DNA of 64,000 bases from Andrena cerasifolii (taxonomy: Eukaryota > Arthropoda > Insecta > Hymenoptera > Andrenidae). The notes below the pieces were generated by a model, which had not been told where the DNA came from, ran no database searches, and saw only the letters and a list, made by a program, of their open reading frames with translations. Within the stretch, counting starts at the first letter, position 1. Each line of letters starts with the position of its first letter. Shown here piece after piece: positions 49,033 to 61,491 of this stretch. Location of the stretch: positions 8,308,001 to 8,372,000 of the forward strand of contig NC_135121.1 of the NCBI RefSeq assembly GCF_050908995.1, given 5' to 3'. The position numbers and the translations under genes are program-made.

Positions 49033-52000
49033 TGCTTTCACCTACAGTGACTTTTGAATCAAAATTCTACGATTTTCACCCTGTATCCAGTCGCGAGTAC
49101 CAAAGTGTCGTTGTACACCAACCCCTAAGGCATTTCGATCCCTCTGACCCAAGGAAATTCATTCTCTTGTACCGCTCTATTTATACAGGGATCTACGACG
49201 AAACTGCAACCCTCTCGTTCTTCCAGGGAAACGCGTCAGCGAATCCCCGAATTCGCCAGCATTTCGGGCCTAATTTTCAGGAGCGGTGGTGATCGATCAC
49301 GTCACCGTCACGTTCCACCCCGGCAAACACGGCCACGTGCATACATTTCCACGGCCCCGAAACGAGCGGCGGGCTTTTAGCCCTCCTCCCCCAGCTGCCC
49401 TCGGTGGAAATGCGAGGAGGCAGCGGTGAAATTCAGCCGGCACCCCGCTTCTTATCGGCGTCGACCGATTTTTCGTGTTTACCCGCGAGGAGATGAAGTG
49501 TCGGCGATACATCAGCCACGGTGCGCGCACCCTCGTCGTGCGCGCCGCGTGCAAGCATGTTTATGTATAAGTCGCGCGTGGCCACTTTCGGCCAGGAATT
49601 CTGCGATTGCGAGCCGCCCGGATCGGCAAGGGGAGAACGGATCTTAGGAAGACGATCGATTGGAGCCGGACAATGGGAGCGCTCGTCAACGGCGAATTCA
49701 GCGCGCTCCGCGTTCCCGGCGAAATAAAAAAGACAAATGACAGTGGCTTTGTCTGCAAATTAACCCCCCGTTTAATTTCGCGCCGTGAGCTGTCGCCGAA
49801 TAATGAGGATTAATTCCTCGGCTAACGAGGCGCAATTTCGCAGCCGTACGTCGGGCATGCCAGAAAACCGGCACGAGACGAAGGAGCAATCGGGAGAAAG
49901 TATCGGATCACCCCAGCCAGGCAGGCAAGAGGACAATAGAGCAGGGTAGGAGAGCAGAAAGAGGAAAGAGCAATCGAAATCGAAACTTTGGACTGTGCTC
50001 GCGAGCGAGTTCTCCATGGGCCGCCCCCAGAGGCCACCACTCTAATCCATGTACTCTCAGTGTTCCGCGTTTCGTCCCGTTTTCCCGAGCAGTTCGTCAT
50101 CTGGTTGGATCCAGAGCGAGCTGGAGGACCAGGGTGAGCGTTGACGAAGGGAGAAGGACGAGACGACGGAGGACGAGAGGGAAGCAGAATGGCGGTGGGT
50201 AGGTGGGGAAGATCCGTGGATAGCGTAGGTTGAACGGAGGGACAGGGAGGTAGAAGAGTGTGGCGAGGGTGAGGGAGGAGGGCAGCGTGTTTGCAGATCC
50301 TCTATCGGCCGCTTCACCCCCGATCCAGCATCCCCATTCCCGGTAGCCCGGCTTCGCCTCCACCAGCGCCGGCTTCATCCGCCCCTGGAGCACGGGATGG
50401 TTTGGGGTAGAGCGGCAGGCGGCACGAGGCAGATAAGAGAATTGCACTGTCAAGCCGGAATGATATATTTGACCAACATTTCCATATAACCCCGGCAGAG
50501 GCGCTCTCGCGCATCACTCCGCTCTCTTACTCTCGGATTCTTCTCCTTCCTCCCTAACTTTCATTTCTTCCCTTTTTGCGGATCCCGTCTTCTCCCCTCT
50601 TTCTCTCCTCACCGCTCACAGCTCACCCTCCTCTTCCTTTCTCCCTTCGCCCCGGCCGACCATCCCTCTCTCTTCGGCTCTCCTCTCTTTCGATTTGTTC
50701 GATTCGTTGCCTCTTCTACCCCCGATTCATTCCACCCTTTCGCCCCGACGCGACACCACCTTCCTCCATTCCGTACGGTCAACCCTCTTCTCTCACCCGC
50801 GCTCTCCCTCTTCCTCTGCGTCCCTCCGTCCTACTCCGCCCTATCCACGGTCCCGACCTTCTCGTTTCTCCTATTTCGAACCTCCACCGTGGCCAGCTGC
50901 CGCGCCGTTGCAACCGAGACGCGATCCGAAATTACGTTTGGGGTCAGCGCGCTTATTGACAGTTTTATACGCCGACATTCTTATTACAAATCCGACCGTC
51001 CTATAAGCGAGCGTGGGAGGGATCCTCGTCTCGATACCGCGCACCACCCCTCGAGGGTGGATCCGATTTTCTGCTACGAGCCCGAGCTGCCGACACGGAA
51101 AGATTGGAGGAACGCGCGGAGATGTTGGGGCGGGGTACGTAACTCGGGAAATGGGAAGATGATAACGTTCTCTTGATGGACTGCTGGCTCACCGAGAGCG
51201 GACAGCCTCGAGGAATTTCTTAATCCTTCATAATTAATGCCGAGGGATGGTAGAAAAAGCAAAGGACGCGGCGAACACAAAAGAATGACGTATATCGTTT
51301 CAATTGGCTGAAACAAAGGCGGCGGCCATTCGCGTGCCTTCGGGCCCTGAACAAGAGACAGTACAATTTAGATAATTAAACAGATATCAGGGAACCGTTA
51401 TCAGCTGCGTGGATGTAAAACATTTCTGTTCCATTGTTCGCGGAAATCTCTTCCGTTGTCTCCTGCCGTCCCGCCCATTTCTTGAAAACGAAACAACCAG
51501 AGCCATCCCTTCAGCCCTGTCAGCGTATACACTCGTCATTGGATTAACAAAGGTTGCTCATAAAGCTGGAGTACCATTTTCACTTCGTACACCAAATCCA
51601 AGTCCAATCAGTTTAATGAACAATAAATCTGGGTAGGTAGCCTTCGCGCAGGATCGCTGTAATTCCACCCTCCTCGCGCAGAAATATTCCTCCGGTAACG
51701 TCTGCTGCAGTTGCGATGCAACAGAAGAGGTATGGGAATTTTATTTGATACAAGGCAGCGAACAGAGGCGGGAAAAGAATTAATTGCGACGGGGCTAGGA
51801 TTGAAAATTAATCCGCGCTGACTTACAGGGTGTCCGGACAGTCGCAATCAATTCTAGCCCGGGGGATCCTTTACCGCGCGTGAATCAGATCGGAATCAGC
51901 CAGAAGAAACTTGCTTACTGAAATCAGCCGAATCACGCTGACGCCGCGGTTTATTCCCGGACAGTTCTTCCCAGGCAACGATCTATCACCCGCGTGTACA

Positions 52001-52386
52001 CGGGCCGTGGCGCGCTCGGCGATCGCAGGTGCAGTTTATGAAACGTGATTTATCCTTACCCGCGTCGATCTTATTTACACGATTCGCAAACACACGAGTA
52101 ACACGTGCTCCCCCCACCCACGGCGCCGTTCAGACCACGCGGGGAATTGAAATTTTTGCCCAAAACGCTTCCACCAACCCTTCCCACCCCCTGTCACTTC
52201 TATTCCTTCCACGGTTTTTTTTTTTACACAAAAAATGTGTATACCTAAAAGCGAACGATGGGAGGTAGCAGATAGCAGAGATGTGGAGCTTGAGAAATTA
52301 TTTTGACAGGGTCTATCGAAGTAAATAGTATTCTAGCTCCACCATACATTGCTTCTATGAATCCTCAAGTGAACAGAAACTATCAT
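47968..52386. other. upstream hth intron segment, no gene recognised
   Basis: Contains the GA microsatellite near 48981, a pyrimidine-rich block at 50510-50880 and a GGGTGTCCGGAC fragment at 51828. A plus frame ending at 51636 (75 codons) is AT-richer than its flanks but not recognised. Confidence 0.5.
48981..49031. repeat. GA/GAAA microsatellite
   Basis: About 50 bp of GAGA interrupted by GAAA units on the plus strand. Confidence 0.95.
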
Positions 52387-53098
52387 TTAAGGGGAGCCTG
52401 GTGTAACTAGCTGAAAATCAAGGCATTTTTCGGGAATTTTTTTTAAAGAAAGTATGTAATCAATCTTTCTGAATCTTTCAGGATACTGTATTATCAGATT
52501 AAGGTAGATAAAAAAAATTGTATTAAAAAAGAGCGGCAAATAACAGTTATACGGGCTTATGCCCAGTCCGTTGGCGACGTAATTGCTCCACTGCGGGCAA
52601 CGTAGCGTCTACTGTATTCATTTGAAACTAAAAATCGAACATTTTTTGTTTATTTTGTGAGTGCACGCACAAATCGTATAAATTCATAACTCAAAAGATG
52701 CAAAATTGAACAAATGACGGCCTTTTGAATAAAAGTTCACTTTATCGAACGAAATTTTGTCTTAAATGTGTAAAAAAAGTTATTTACTTAAACAATATCA
52801 TTATACCAATAGCTAAGTTCTGTGAAGAAAATGTTCACAAATATCCGTGCACAAGGTCAAGTCGATTGGAAGAATATTTTTGGAGTTACATGGCCCGCAA
52901 ATTGTAAAACTGTCGTTTCGAGAAAAACACATTTCAAGTTTTCTGGTAACCTGATGCTGCGTGGCAAAACCAACTATATCTGCTTTAATTTTCCGAATTT
53001 CGTTTTGCGGCTTTGGAAACATATTATCGCGATGTTTTACTATTGATTTATGCAAAAAAATCGGTTTCTTCGCCCCGCTACAGCAGACTCCCCCTTAA
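52387..53098. mobile_element. TTAA-type nonautonomous element (712 bp)
   Basis: TTAA at 52387-52390 begins TTAAGGGGAGCCTGGTGTAA. The right end read in reverse begins TTAAGGGGGAGTCTGCTGTA, ending at TTAA 53095-53098. Inverted terminal similarity is about 20 bp with three differences. Interior AT-rich; overlapping short frames on both strands are not recognised as transposase. Confidence 0.8.
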
Positions 53099-55627
53099 GA
53101 AACTTTCACGAAGCTGAACGAGTCCGATGATATCGCCCCGATTTACGAAAGAGTGATCGAGATAACGTAACGACGGACAAATTCTCTGAAGATTCCAGTG
53201 GATCGACTCACGGAACAAGACGTATGTATTTTCTCGACGGGCCCCTCGGATCTCCACCGACTGGCAACCCACGTCGCGGCGATTTGTCAAAACCGGCGTG
53301 GCGCCTGTCATTCGTCTCTTTACTGCGCGATCGTTAACGGAAACGGGGGAAGGGGAGGCGGCACGAAGGAGAGAGGGGAAGAAAAAACGAGGATGGACCA
53401 AGGGGTCTCCCAAAAGAAAGACAAAGAAGGACAGGATCCACCGCGATATTATCTCTTCCATACCGCGGCGCAAGTTCCCCGTGGCACGGCCGTGAGGCCC
53501 CCCGGCGAGCGCTGCGTGTGTTAATTTGAATCGAGAGAGATTACGCGGGGACTCCCCGCGGTGAGCAGCCATTTTGTATCAAAATGTCGATAAAGGAAGT
53601 CAGTGGTCGACCCCTGCGCCCGTGTACGCTTCCCTGGGATACCCAAGAAGCCCGTGGTCTCCCCGATCCTTTACTCTCCGTGCCAAGACATTTCACGTTC
53701 CCACCGAAAAACCGCGATACCTGACGCAAATTATTATTCTGCGGAAAACGACTATATTCCGAGCTCAGCTGAGGTCCCACGCGGGCCCGATAAACGACGT
53801 TACCTTTCACCCACACCCGAAGAGTACCTACACCCTGCAGCAACTAACTAAACTCTAAATAAACTCTGTCTACGAGTGTCTATTCTTCGAGCCTCGAAAA
53901 AGGAACAAGCAACGCTGGAAAGCTTGCGGCGATTCTTATAAACCCGAGCATCATACATCTCCGACGCCCACGCGACCTAATCACCGTTCGTCAAGCGCTC
54001 GCGCCAGCTGAAATAGAGCCCCCGAGTCTGCGAGAGAGACTTCCATTAGTCATTTATTAGTTCGCTATTGTTGTCCCCGGGGATCTGCAGGCTGGTGGAA
54101 CGCGGAGGAGCAGCGTTCGCAGAGGCGATCGTCGCGGCGTCGATCGTTGCCGGTGCGAGATTAATTTAATCTAGCGGTTCAGCGCGTTTCAACCCCGTTC
54201 GAATTTCCTAGATCAAATCTACCGACGGCAGCCTCGTTCCGGAGTTGGATGGGGAAGGGCGGGTGGGTCGGCAGGAATTCGGGCCGAAGTTATTGGAGTT
54301 CCTCCGTCGGAAGCGTAGCTGAGAGCATTCCACGGAGAGCGTCGAGGCACCGGAACGGACGTTCACCTAGGAGATTTATTCGCGCGCTGCCTGGACCTCT
54401 CGTCCACGGGAACCAGCGAATTTTTCCAATTCCTTCGGCCCCGCGACTCGTCCTTCAGCCTCGAAACGGCGATCGTGGGAGGATCGAAGAAGCGAGCGAG
54501 GCAGAGCGGCGCGTGATTTAACGCGCTCGCGAACGTATCGCGAAGGTGGAACGCACCGAATCCTCCTCGGCGCTTCTCTTTCCGCGGGAAACCCGCGGCA
54601 GGGCAGCGGGGAAAGAGGGGGGCGCGTTATATCATCGCCGACATCGTGTAATTCTGCTCGAGCGTACGCGATATGCCCTCTTCTGTCTCGCCTCGGCCGC
54701 GACTCGCGCGGCGAGCACTCTGCACCCCATAAATATCACTGAATCATCGCCGGCGCCCTTCGTTGTTCTTCCGCCGCTCGAACACATCGCCGGAAACGCG
54801 GATACGCTGGTCGCGACCTTATGCTGGATGGTGTCTCCCGTGGAACCGCCAAGAAATACGGCGCGTGGCCACGTGCAACGATTTCCTCCGCGTTCGTTGG
54901 ATTGTTCAGCGAGTATCGTTCCGATTAGTCGGTACTTTTCCGCGCGGCTTTTAACGATGCTAGGCAACCACCGCGAGCAGATGTCGATTCTCTTTCAATC
55001 GCTCCCGAACGACGTCGTCCTCGTCTCAACATTGCAATTTCCACCCTCCCGTGCCGCCAACCCCGTCGACAGTATCGTGGAAAATATAGGCCAGCTCTCC
55101 AGCGAGGTGCCGCGATCAATCGTCCTCCCCTCGCCCCTCGCCCTCGCCGCCATTTGTCCGCGATACAGTTTTCAGTCGGCGTTCCGAGCGAAACGGACGC
55201 GCTCGCCAGGCCGATTTCCCGATCTCGCGCTTCCTGTCGATAGAACGGGTCGCGTATTGCGGAACACGCGGCAGGCAGCACGGGCAATCAAATGCTCGCC
55301 GGAGCATTGCGCGCGTGTTGTGCTCGTTTGCGCGGAAGACGAGCGGACGCCGGTTGCGGGTTGCTCGGCCCCGTTCCAGGGATCGGCGTATCGCGCGATT
55401 GTTCCCCGGCACGCCCGATTAAACGATCATTGTGACACGATTCCGCGGGAATATTCCACGGAGATGCTCCGTCGCGGATATGCTTTCATCCACGCGTGGC
55501 TTTCGCTTGTGAATGAAGTTTCTCTACCGCTCGGACGTATTGGGGGTCTGCATAGACGGGCTGAACGCAGAGGAAACGGTTGCTTCTGCTCTCCAGCTAG
55601 GTGCTTCCATATCCGACCACCAGCAAG
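53099..55627. other. upstream hth intron segment with a long unassigned open frame
   Basis: CpG-rich sequence. The plus strand is open from an ATG at 54546 to 55637 (363 codons), but the minus strand is also largely open across it and the translation is rich in Arg, Ser and Pro with no domain I recognise. Not called as a gene; see findings. Confidence 0.45.
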
Positions 55628-55820
55628 TGTAGGGTGAAGGCAGGTAATATGGAACGACACGTAATATGGAACTTCGTAAAGTTTCGATAACGGAATAACG
55701 AACTCTTCAGGCAATCGTGTATACTAAATCCCTAGACACAGTAGACGATGATACTGACAATTGAGTATCAGTCGAGCATCCATTATTGAAAGGGAAACGT
55801 TTATATTTTTCGCAGGGTGT

Positions 55821-56440
55821 AGGGTAGACCGGGGGCGATTGTAACACGTTAAATATCTAAAAACATATGATAATTAAAACAAATTTTGGATATATGATGA
55901 AGAATGAGATTTCGAATACGCACATCCATAACCTAGCAGTATAGATACGCAATAGACATGCATAGTGAAGAAAATAACTTTTCGATACCCTAAAGTAAGT
56001 TTTCCTTACTGATTTAAAATTGTAATATAAATACTCCCTTTGCGAGTACGTGATTCCTCTATTTTTTAATATTTAATCTGGCTATTTTTAAAGTAATATT
56101 GATCGTTACTTATCACTTTTAAGTGTCTCGTTAATAAAAATTTATAATTGAAGTTCAAAAACCTGGTCGGAGTCGGTTGCACCGGGACAGAACCGAATAG
56201 TGATAAAGAGGATTAATAATATTGTCTCGTTTGCATGGAATCCTATAGCACAGCACAAGCAAATCAAATGAAAACTGGGTGCAATGTACTGAATGTAAGG
56301 CTTCATCACATCAAGAATGCACCAGCCAAAACATTTTCTATTTCTGCCACAATGGCGACAGCGCATAATTGGTTATAGATTTTACTATTTTAATTTATTA
56401 TTATAATTAAAATCAATAAATATTTTAATTTTGTGAAGTT
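55821..56440 (+). mobile_element. pogo/Tc1-superfamily element, truncated, nested
   Basis: Starts TAGGGTAGACCGGGGGCGAT at a TA and matches the right (5') part of the 40630-41874 element in opposite orientation for about 220 bp, including TTTTGGATATATGATGAAGA and AACTTTTCGATACCCT. It then continues to a transposase tail and an AT-rich 3' segment. The second terminus was not found, so the 3' end is lost. Confidence 0.8.
56223..56368 (+). pseudogene. pogo-like transposase C-terminal zinc-finger remnant (second copy)
   Basis: The plus strand reads CLVCMESYS and then, after a frameshift, NENWVQCTECKASSHQEC, then FYFCHN and a stop at 56366-56368. It is the same Cys/His tail as at 40958-41101, colinear in order. 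The Trp before His and the last Cys are changed. Frameshift and residue losses make it inactive. Confidence 0.75.
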
Positions 56441-56771
56441 AAATTGATGATGTATATTTATTTATTTGTATCTTCTACTTAATAAATCTTCATTTTTAGT
56501 AAAAAAAAGTAAAGATTTTTGAGTTTTCTTTGCAAATTTCCTAGGTGTTCCATATAAGGACCCATTTTTTCGAATGGCCAATTTTCACTCTTTTCAGTTT
56601 TTTTACTATAATTGCAAAACAATTTTTTTTTTTATATTTGACGATGTAAATATGATTATGCTTTAGTTCCTTCGTCCCCTCATGTCAGTTTTATTAAAAA
56701 AAAACAAATTCCCCTACTTTTAACTAGCTTTTGAAATCAGATGTTCCATATTACCTGCCTTTACCCTGCAT

Positions 56772-59700
56772 CGAGTGATTCTCAAAAGATAGTTACATGG
56801 AAAACCTTCAACCACTACAGGCCACATGTTTCACGGATTCTAGGTGTGAACGTTGAAGGGCAAGCTTCCAGTGAGGATTCAAAGCAAAGCCGACAAGGAA
56901 GCTTGTTGAACGGAAAACCTTACCCGGCAGACAACGTCAGAGACTGGGAACTTGCGAGTTACTCACCTGAAACAGAAAAAAGAACGGTACGGTTAGCGAC
57001 CCGAGAACGTTCAAATGAGCAGGGTTCGTTCAACATCCGCGGGCCGGCGCGACGCGGCGTCGATTATGCTTTCGAATGAGCGAGCCTAACGAGCGTTATC
57101 AGTTTCCGCGGGGCTCGCCGCGAATTTATCGCGATTCCGAGGTGCATAAAACCAGCCGACAGGCCAGCTGGTTCCCGATGTCCGAGATGAAATCTCGATC
57201 CCTTTTTACGACAACCGAGAGACACTTTCTTACCGTGGCGACATACAGAGGAAGGGGGCAGGGAATGAGTTGTACGCCCCGGCGTTAAAAAGGGGCAACC
57301 TGAACCGGGACCAGGGGGAGGAAAGGGCGCGAGCGACGCCAGTGATCACGGCAGATACGCTCGAGCCCGTATTATTACGTTCAGCCGACACGGCCAGCTG
57401 CGAAGATGTGATCTCGCCTCGAGTTCCGTTCGCGGGACGCTAGCTGGAAACGCGAAACGAGATGGCTGCAGGGGTGACGCGGGAGCCGTAAAAATAAGCG
57501 AGGAGGAGCGAAAGCTCGCGATCGGCGGGAATGCAACCAGCTGGTTTACACAGCCTCGCGAGATTGCTCGCGCCGGTGTAGGTAGGAGCCGCGTGGGGGG
57601 GTCAAGGACACCCGGGGGATCTTCGTCGATCTCCCAAGAGGGGCCCGGTGATCCACGCGCGGCCCCCGTTGATGGAGGCTGGTGAAGTTTTACGAGTGCC
57701 TCGCCGAGCGTGTCGGGCCAGCGGCGGTCACATCGAGGCAGGCGACGCTTAAATGAGCGAACGGGGGATAGTGGTCAGTCGGGGGCAGGGGAAAAACGAA
57801 AAGTCTGTTCCGGAGGTTGTACTTCGGCAAATTCGCGAGATGCCTGGCCCCTCCGCTGGATTCTCGTATCAGGTTCCACGGCGCGGTAGGTACACCGGCC
57901 TATCGCGATCTTCGACATTCCATCTGCGCAGGCCGATGTGTTCGTCTTCCACGAGGCGTAGCCTCGGCAACGTTCGAAACCAACGACGGCGGCTGGCCAC
58001 GGTCGTTATTCCGGAATTATTCGGGAACCGCGAATAAAACACACCGCCGCGAGCTCGTTTTTGTCGTGGACGCACCGACGAGAAGCCCGAAGGCCGCCGC
58101 TCCTCGAGGGATGATTGCCGTCCTTCGCGTTACACCGTGAGCTTTGTGAAACTGTGAAAACTTTTTTCTTACAATCTGCCCCGGTCTCCCCTACAGCGAT
58201 TGAGTTTTTATTGGGAATTAATTGGATTAAATGGTGATACTTTGTATATTCGTTCAGGTGACTCTGTTGTCAGGGTTTGTATAGCAGCAACGGTGTCTAC
58301 CTCCCCGAGTCATACATTATTTATCTATCACACCCTCCCGGCAACACCTGAGAGCAGTCCATCCCCGAGACAGAAAGTCGCGGAGCTCGAGATCACGTAT
58401 CGCAGAACCGAGGGGACTGCGCGCGCGTTTCCTGCGATTCATAGACTCACCTATGGCTGCCAGTTCGAATTTACAACCTTCGAAGCCCGCATTAAATTAT
58501 CGCAACGAGCGTTATAACTCTGGCGGAACGCAGCCTGCAACGTCCCGATAATCTCGAACGTATACACGGGTGGCGAGCGGAACCCTCCCCGCGTTCCTCG
58601 AAGCATTAATATTTCTGGCCGGCTGAGCGGACCTCGCAGAAGATTCCTACGAAGCGTTTGGTAAATTGGAGCCAAGGGGCAGCTGTGAGACTATGGCTGC
58701 CATCGTTCCTCATCCACTCGGATACGTCGATGGGATCATAGTGGAAACAAGGCCGGGACCTTTCACCTGCTTCTATATTATGCGCGTGAGAGATAAGAGC
58801 TTGTGAACAGCGACGTGTCGCAGTTACAGAACAAAACAAAAAGGAACTTGAACAAAAGCAAGGGTACGTACGCCGAGTTCCTTTGAGACGCGAAAAATTT
58901 CAAGTACCTAACTCTCGCCCCCTAACTTCCAATTCTCTCCGACTTGCGATACCTTCGCCTCCCAAGGGGTGCGTAGAGGGTGCCGCTCGATGATCGGGCT
59001 TCCGCGGGAGAGGAGAATTCCGCTCGTTCCCTGAATAATTGCAGCCACTGGTAGACGGAAGAGGTGCTCGAGAAGGCGGGAATCGCGGGCGAAACTTCGC
59101 GTCTATTATTACCACGATCGCAAGAATGCGATGGCTGGCGCGGCGGGAGAGTGAGGGCGCGGAAATCTCGCGAGCAGGGCGGTGGGGAAGAGAGGAGAAA
59201 AGAGTGGAAAGAGATTAGGAACGCAGTGGAAACGAGGGTTGCAGGATAGAGGGGGGGGGGAGCGGCGAAGGGCGCGCAGCCCCCTACTTACGTAATTTTA
59301 AATTAAACTGTGACGTTTTCAAATTAACGTTTTTGCCCGGGCTCTCGCCGTCCCTGCGGCGCTTCAGCTCGTGAAGCTTGCGCGCTAGACGAGGCGGAGA
59401 GAGGCGGAGAAACTTGCGATATTACGCTGGGCTTTTTTCGTCCCCCGACCCTCGCGCCCCATCCTCCTCGACCTCCTCCCGCCCCGCCGGGGTCCCGAGC
59501 GCGGAAGCGCGCGTAATTTAGGTACCAGGAAATTGGTTTTCTCGACGCTGAAATAGAAGAATGCGATGCGCGACGAGGCCGCCCGGAAGACGGAGCGAGG
59601 AGGGGAGAAACGGGGATGAGACGAGAGGCGGAGGATGAGCGTCGTTCCTCGCGGTCTCTTGTCCATCGGTACGAAAGTAATTGCCGCTAGGTGCGAGGGC

Positions 59701-61060
59701 CGATTCCCGCGCTACGGTTTTATTAAACCGGGGGGAACACGTCGCCGAACAGATCTTCCATTCATGGAGATTTCATCGCGGTCGTCGACGGAACGGAGAG
59801 GAAACCGGCTCATTGTCCCGGCGCCGCGCGGAAAAAAGACGTCCACGGCGACGATGCCACTTAACGTCACGAGGAACCGAGAAATCCACTTCCGCGTCCT
59901 AATTTTCGGGAACAAAAGGGCCGACTCGTTAATCCGTGGAAAACGGAGCGGAGCACGAACGCGAGCCGGCGAGTTTCCTGGAGGATCCGTTTAGCGGCCC
60001 GATTATTCGCGGTGACGGGCTCCCTGCTCGAATTTTTCCTTTCTACAGCCCTGTCGCCGCGGTGGATCACAATGGCCGAGGGTGGATGAAGGAACGACGT
60101 ATCGCGGAGGAAAATGAGCCGTTTCAGGCTCATACGTCCGTGGCAGGAACATGTCTGCCTCTCTTGAGGGCGTTTTTGGAAGCGTAATTAAGAGGACGGT
60201 GACGAGATTTCATTCCCGCAGCGGGGAACGCGGTGGAGCGGGGCTCTGCTCGTGGTGCAGAGGGTTGGGAGACAGGGAGGCAGTTGAATTTCATCTGCAG
60301 AAATGATTTTGCCATTCCTCCCGAACAACTCAGCCCGCCAGTGTCTCCATCCCCGCAAAAAAAGGAACTCGAGCGATCCCATCGAACCACGGGCCTCGGA
60401 TAAGCTCGGCTAGATTGGCCAGCTAGTCGCGCATCGGTGGATTCGTGCCTCCCGACGGTGGAATCGTTGGACGATAATTACCGGTCGCACACAATCGAAG
60501 TATCCTGCATCGAGTCCTGTGTTGTCCGCATCCTGTGCGATGCGTGCCACGTAGGGCCGAAACGCGGAACACTCGTAATTGTTCGGTCGTCGGGGCCATT
60601 GAATAAAATACAAGCTACCGGTCGCGTTGTCTGTCAGTCCGTCAGGCCTGTCTGTCCGTCACGCTGACGTGGGAAGACGCCGCGTGGTTCCACCCCGGAA
60701 CGCCTGCTACCGAAAGCTAGTTACGATTGTTGTCGAGAAACTCGGAGTCATGCAAGCCCGCCTCCCCCGCCCCCCATCCTCGCCTTTTTCTTCTGCTTCC
60801 TTCGTGGCCGCACCCGCCCGTGCCGCGCAGCGCCGCGAGCAATTTCACAGTCATGCAATCATAATCAACTCGAGATAATAGTTTTCTCGGCCCGACCCGA
60901 TACCGCCCCGCGGCCACCGCGGGACGCTCGAGGACTTCCGGTGGTGGAGCTCATCTCTTCTTCGGTGTAACAGAAAATTTTCACTTCCCTTCGTAATCCT
61001 CCACCAAGTTTGCCCTCCCTTGCGATGCTTACTCCGTCGAGGGTTCCAGGTTCTTTCTCC
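56772..61060. other. upstream hth intron segment, no gene recognised
   Basis: GC-rich and CpG-rich. An unbroken run of about 10 G is at 59251-59260. A solo transposon terminus lies at 58178-58193. Many short frames on both strands, none recognised. Confidence 0.5.
58178..58193. mobile_element. solo terminal repeat of the GGGGAGACCGGGG family
   Basis: GCCCCGGTCTCCCCTA identical to the terminus at 1363-1379 and 11198-11211, ending at TA. No partner terminus nearby. Confidence 0.5.
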
Positions 61061-61491
61061 CAAGGAGACATCCCGAACCCGAGAATTCAAAAAATTCTGA
61101 AACTTTGTGAATATGTAGAGGATTTCCTCCCGATTACAACGGAATTTTTGTTTGCCGCCCAAATACACTCTAAGCGGGTGTAACTGACCCCTGAAAATCC
61201 GGTTATTTTCCGATTTTGTGTTATAACTCATGAAGTATAAAATATTTTTTTACCAAATGCTAGATCTAATTAAAAGAGGTAAGTTTTGTCTTAAAACCTT
61301 TTTGCTATGTCTTACAGTTCGCGAGTTATAACAGAAAATGGGAAAATAACCGGGTTTTCAGGGGCCAGTTACATCTCCTTTGAGTGAATTTGGGCAGCAA
61401 ACAGAAATTGCGTTGTAACCAGGAAGAAATCCCCAACGTATTCACAAAGTTTCAGAATTTTTTTAATTTTTGGGTTCGGGATCTTCCCTTG
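61061..61491. mobile_element. palindromic MITE, family H (short copy)
   Basis: Left end CAAGGAGACATCCCGAACCC and right end GGGTTCGGGATCTTCCCTTG are inverted; arms of about 190 bp share TTCAAAAAATTCTGAAACTT and the TTATAACTCRTGAA segment. The loop is short (near 61255). At 431 bp it is shorter than the 15035 copy and diverged from it. Confidence 0.85.

Larger units (their letters stand above)
55628..56771. mobile_element. outer TIR element, GGGTRAAGGCAGG family, carrying a nested insertion
   Basis: Left end GGGTGAAGGCAGGTAATATG at 55632 continues GAAC. The right end is the inverted copy at about 56744-56768, with two differences over 28 bp. The word GTAATATGGAAC is repeated just inside the left end. 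A pogo-like element starts inside at 55821. Confidence 0.75.

Noticed and set aside
51409..51636. 75-codon plus frame ending near a GGTAGG donor-like site
   Set aside because: No recognised similarity and no convincing acceptor; not enough to call an exon.
51820..51845. CAGGGTGTCCGGACA, resembling ends of some insect repeats
   Set aside because: No inverted partner or target duplication found.
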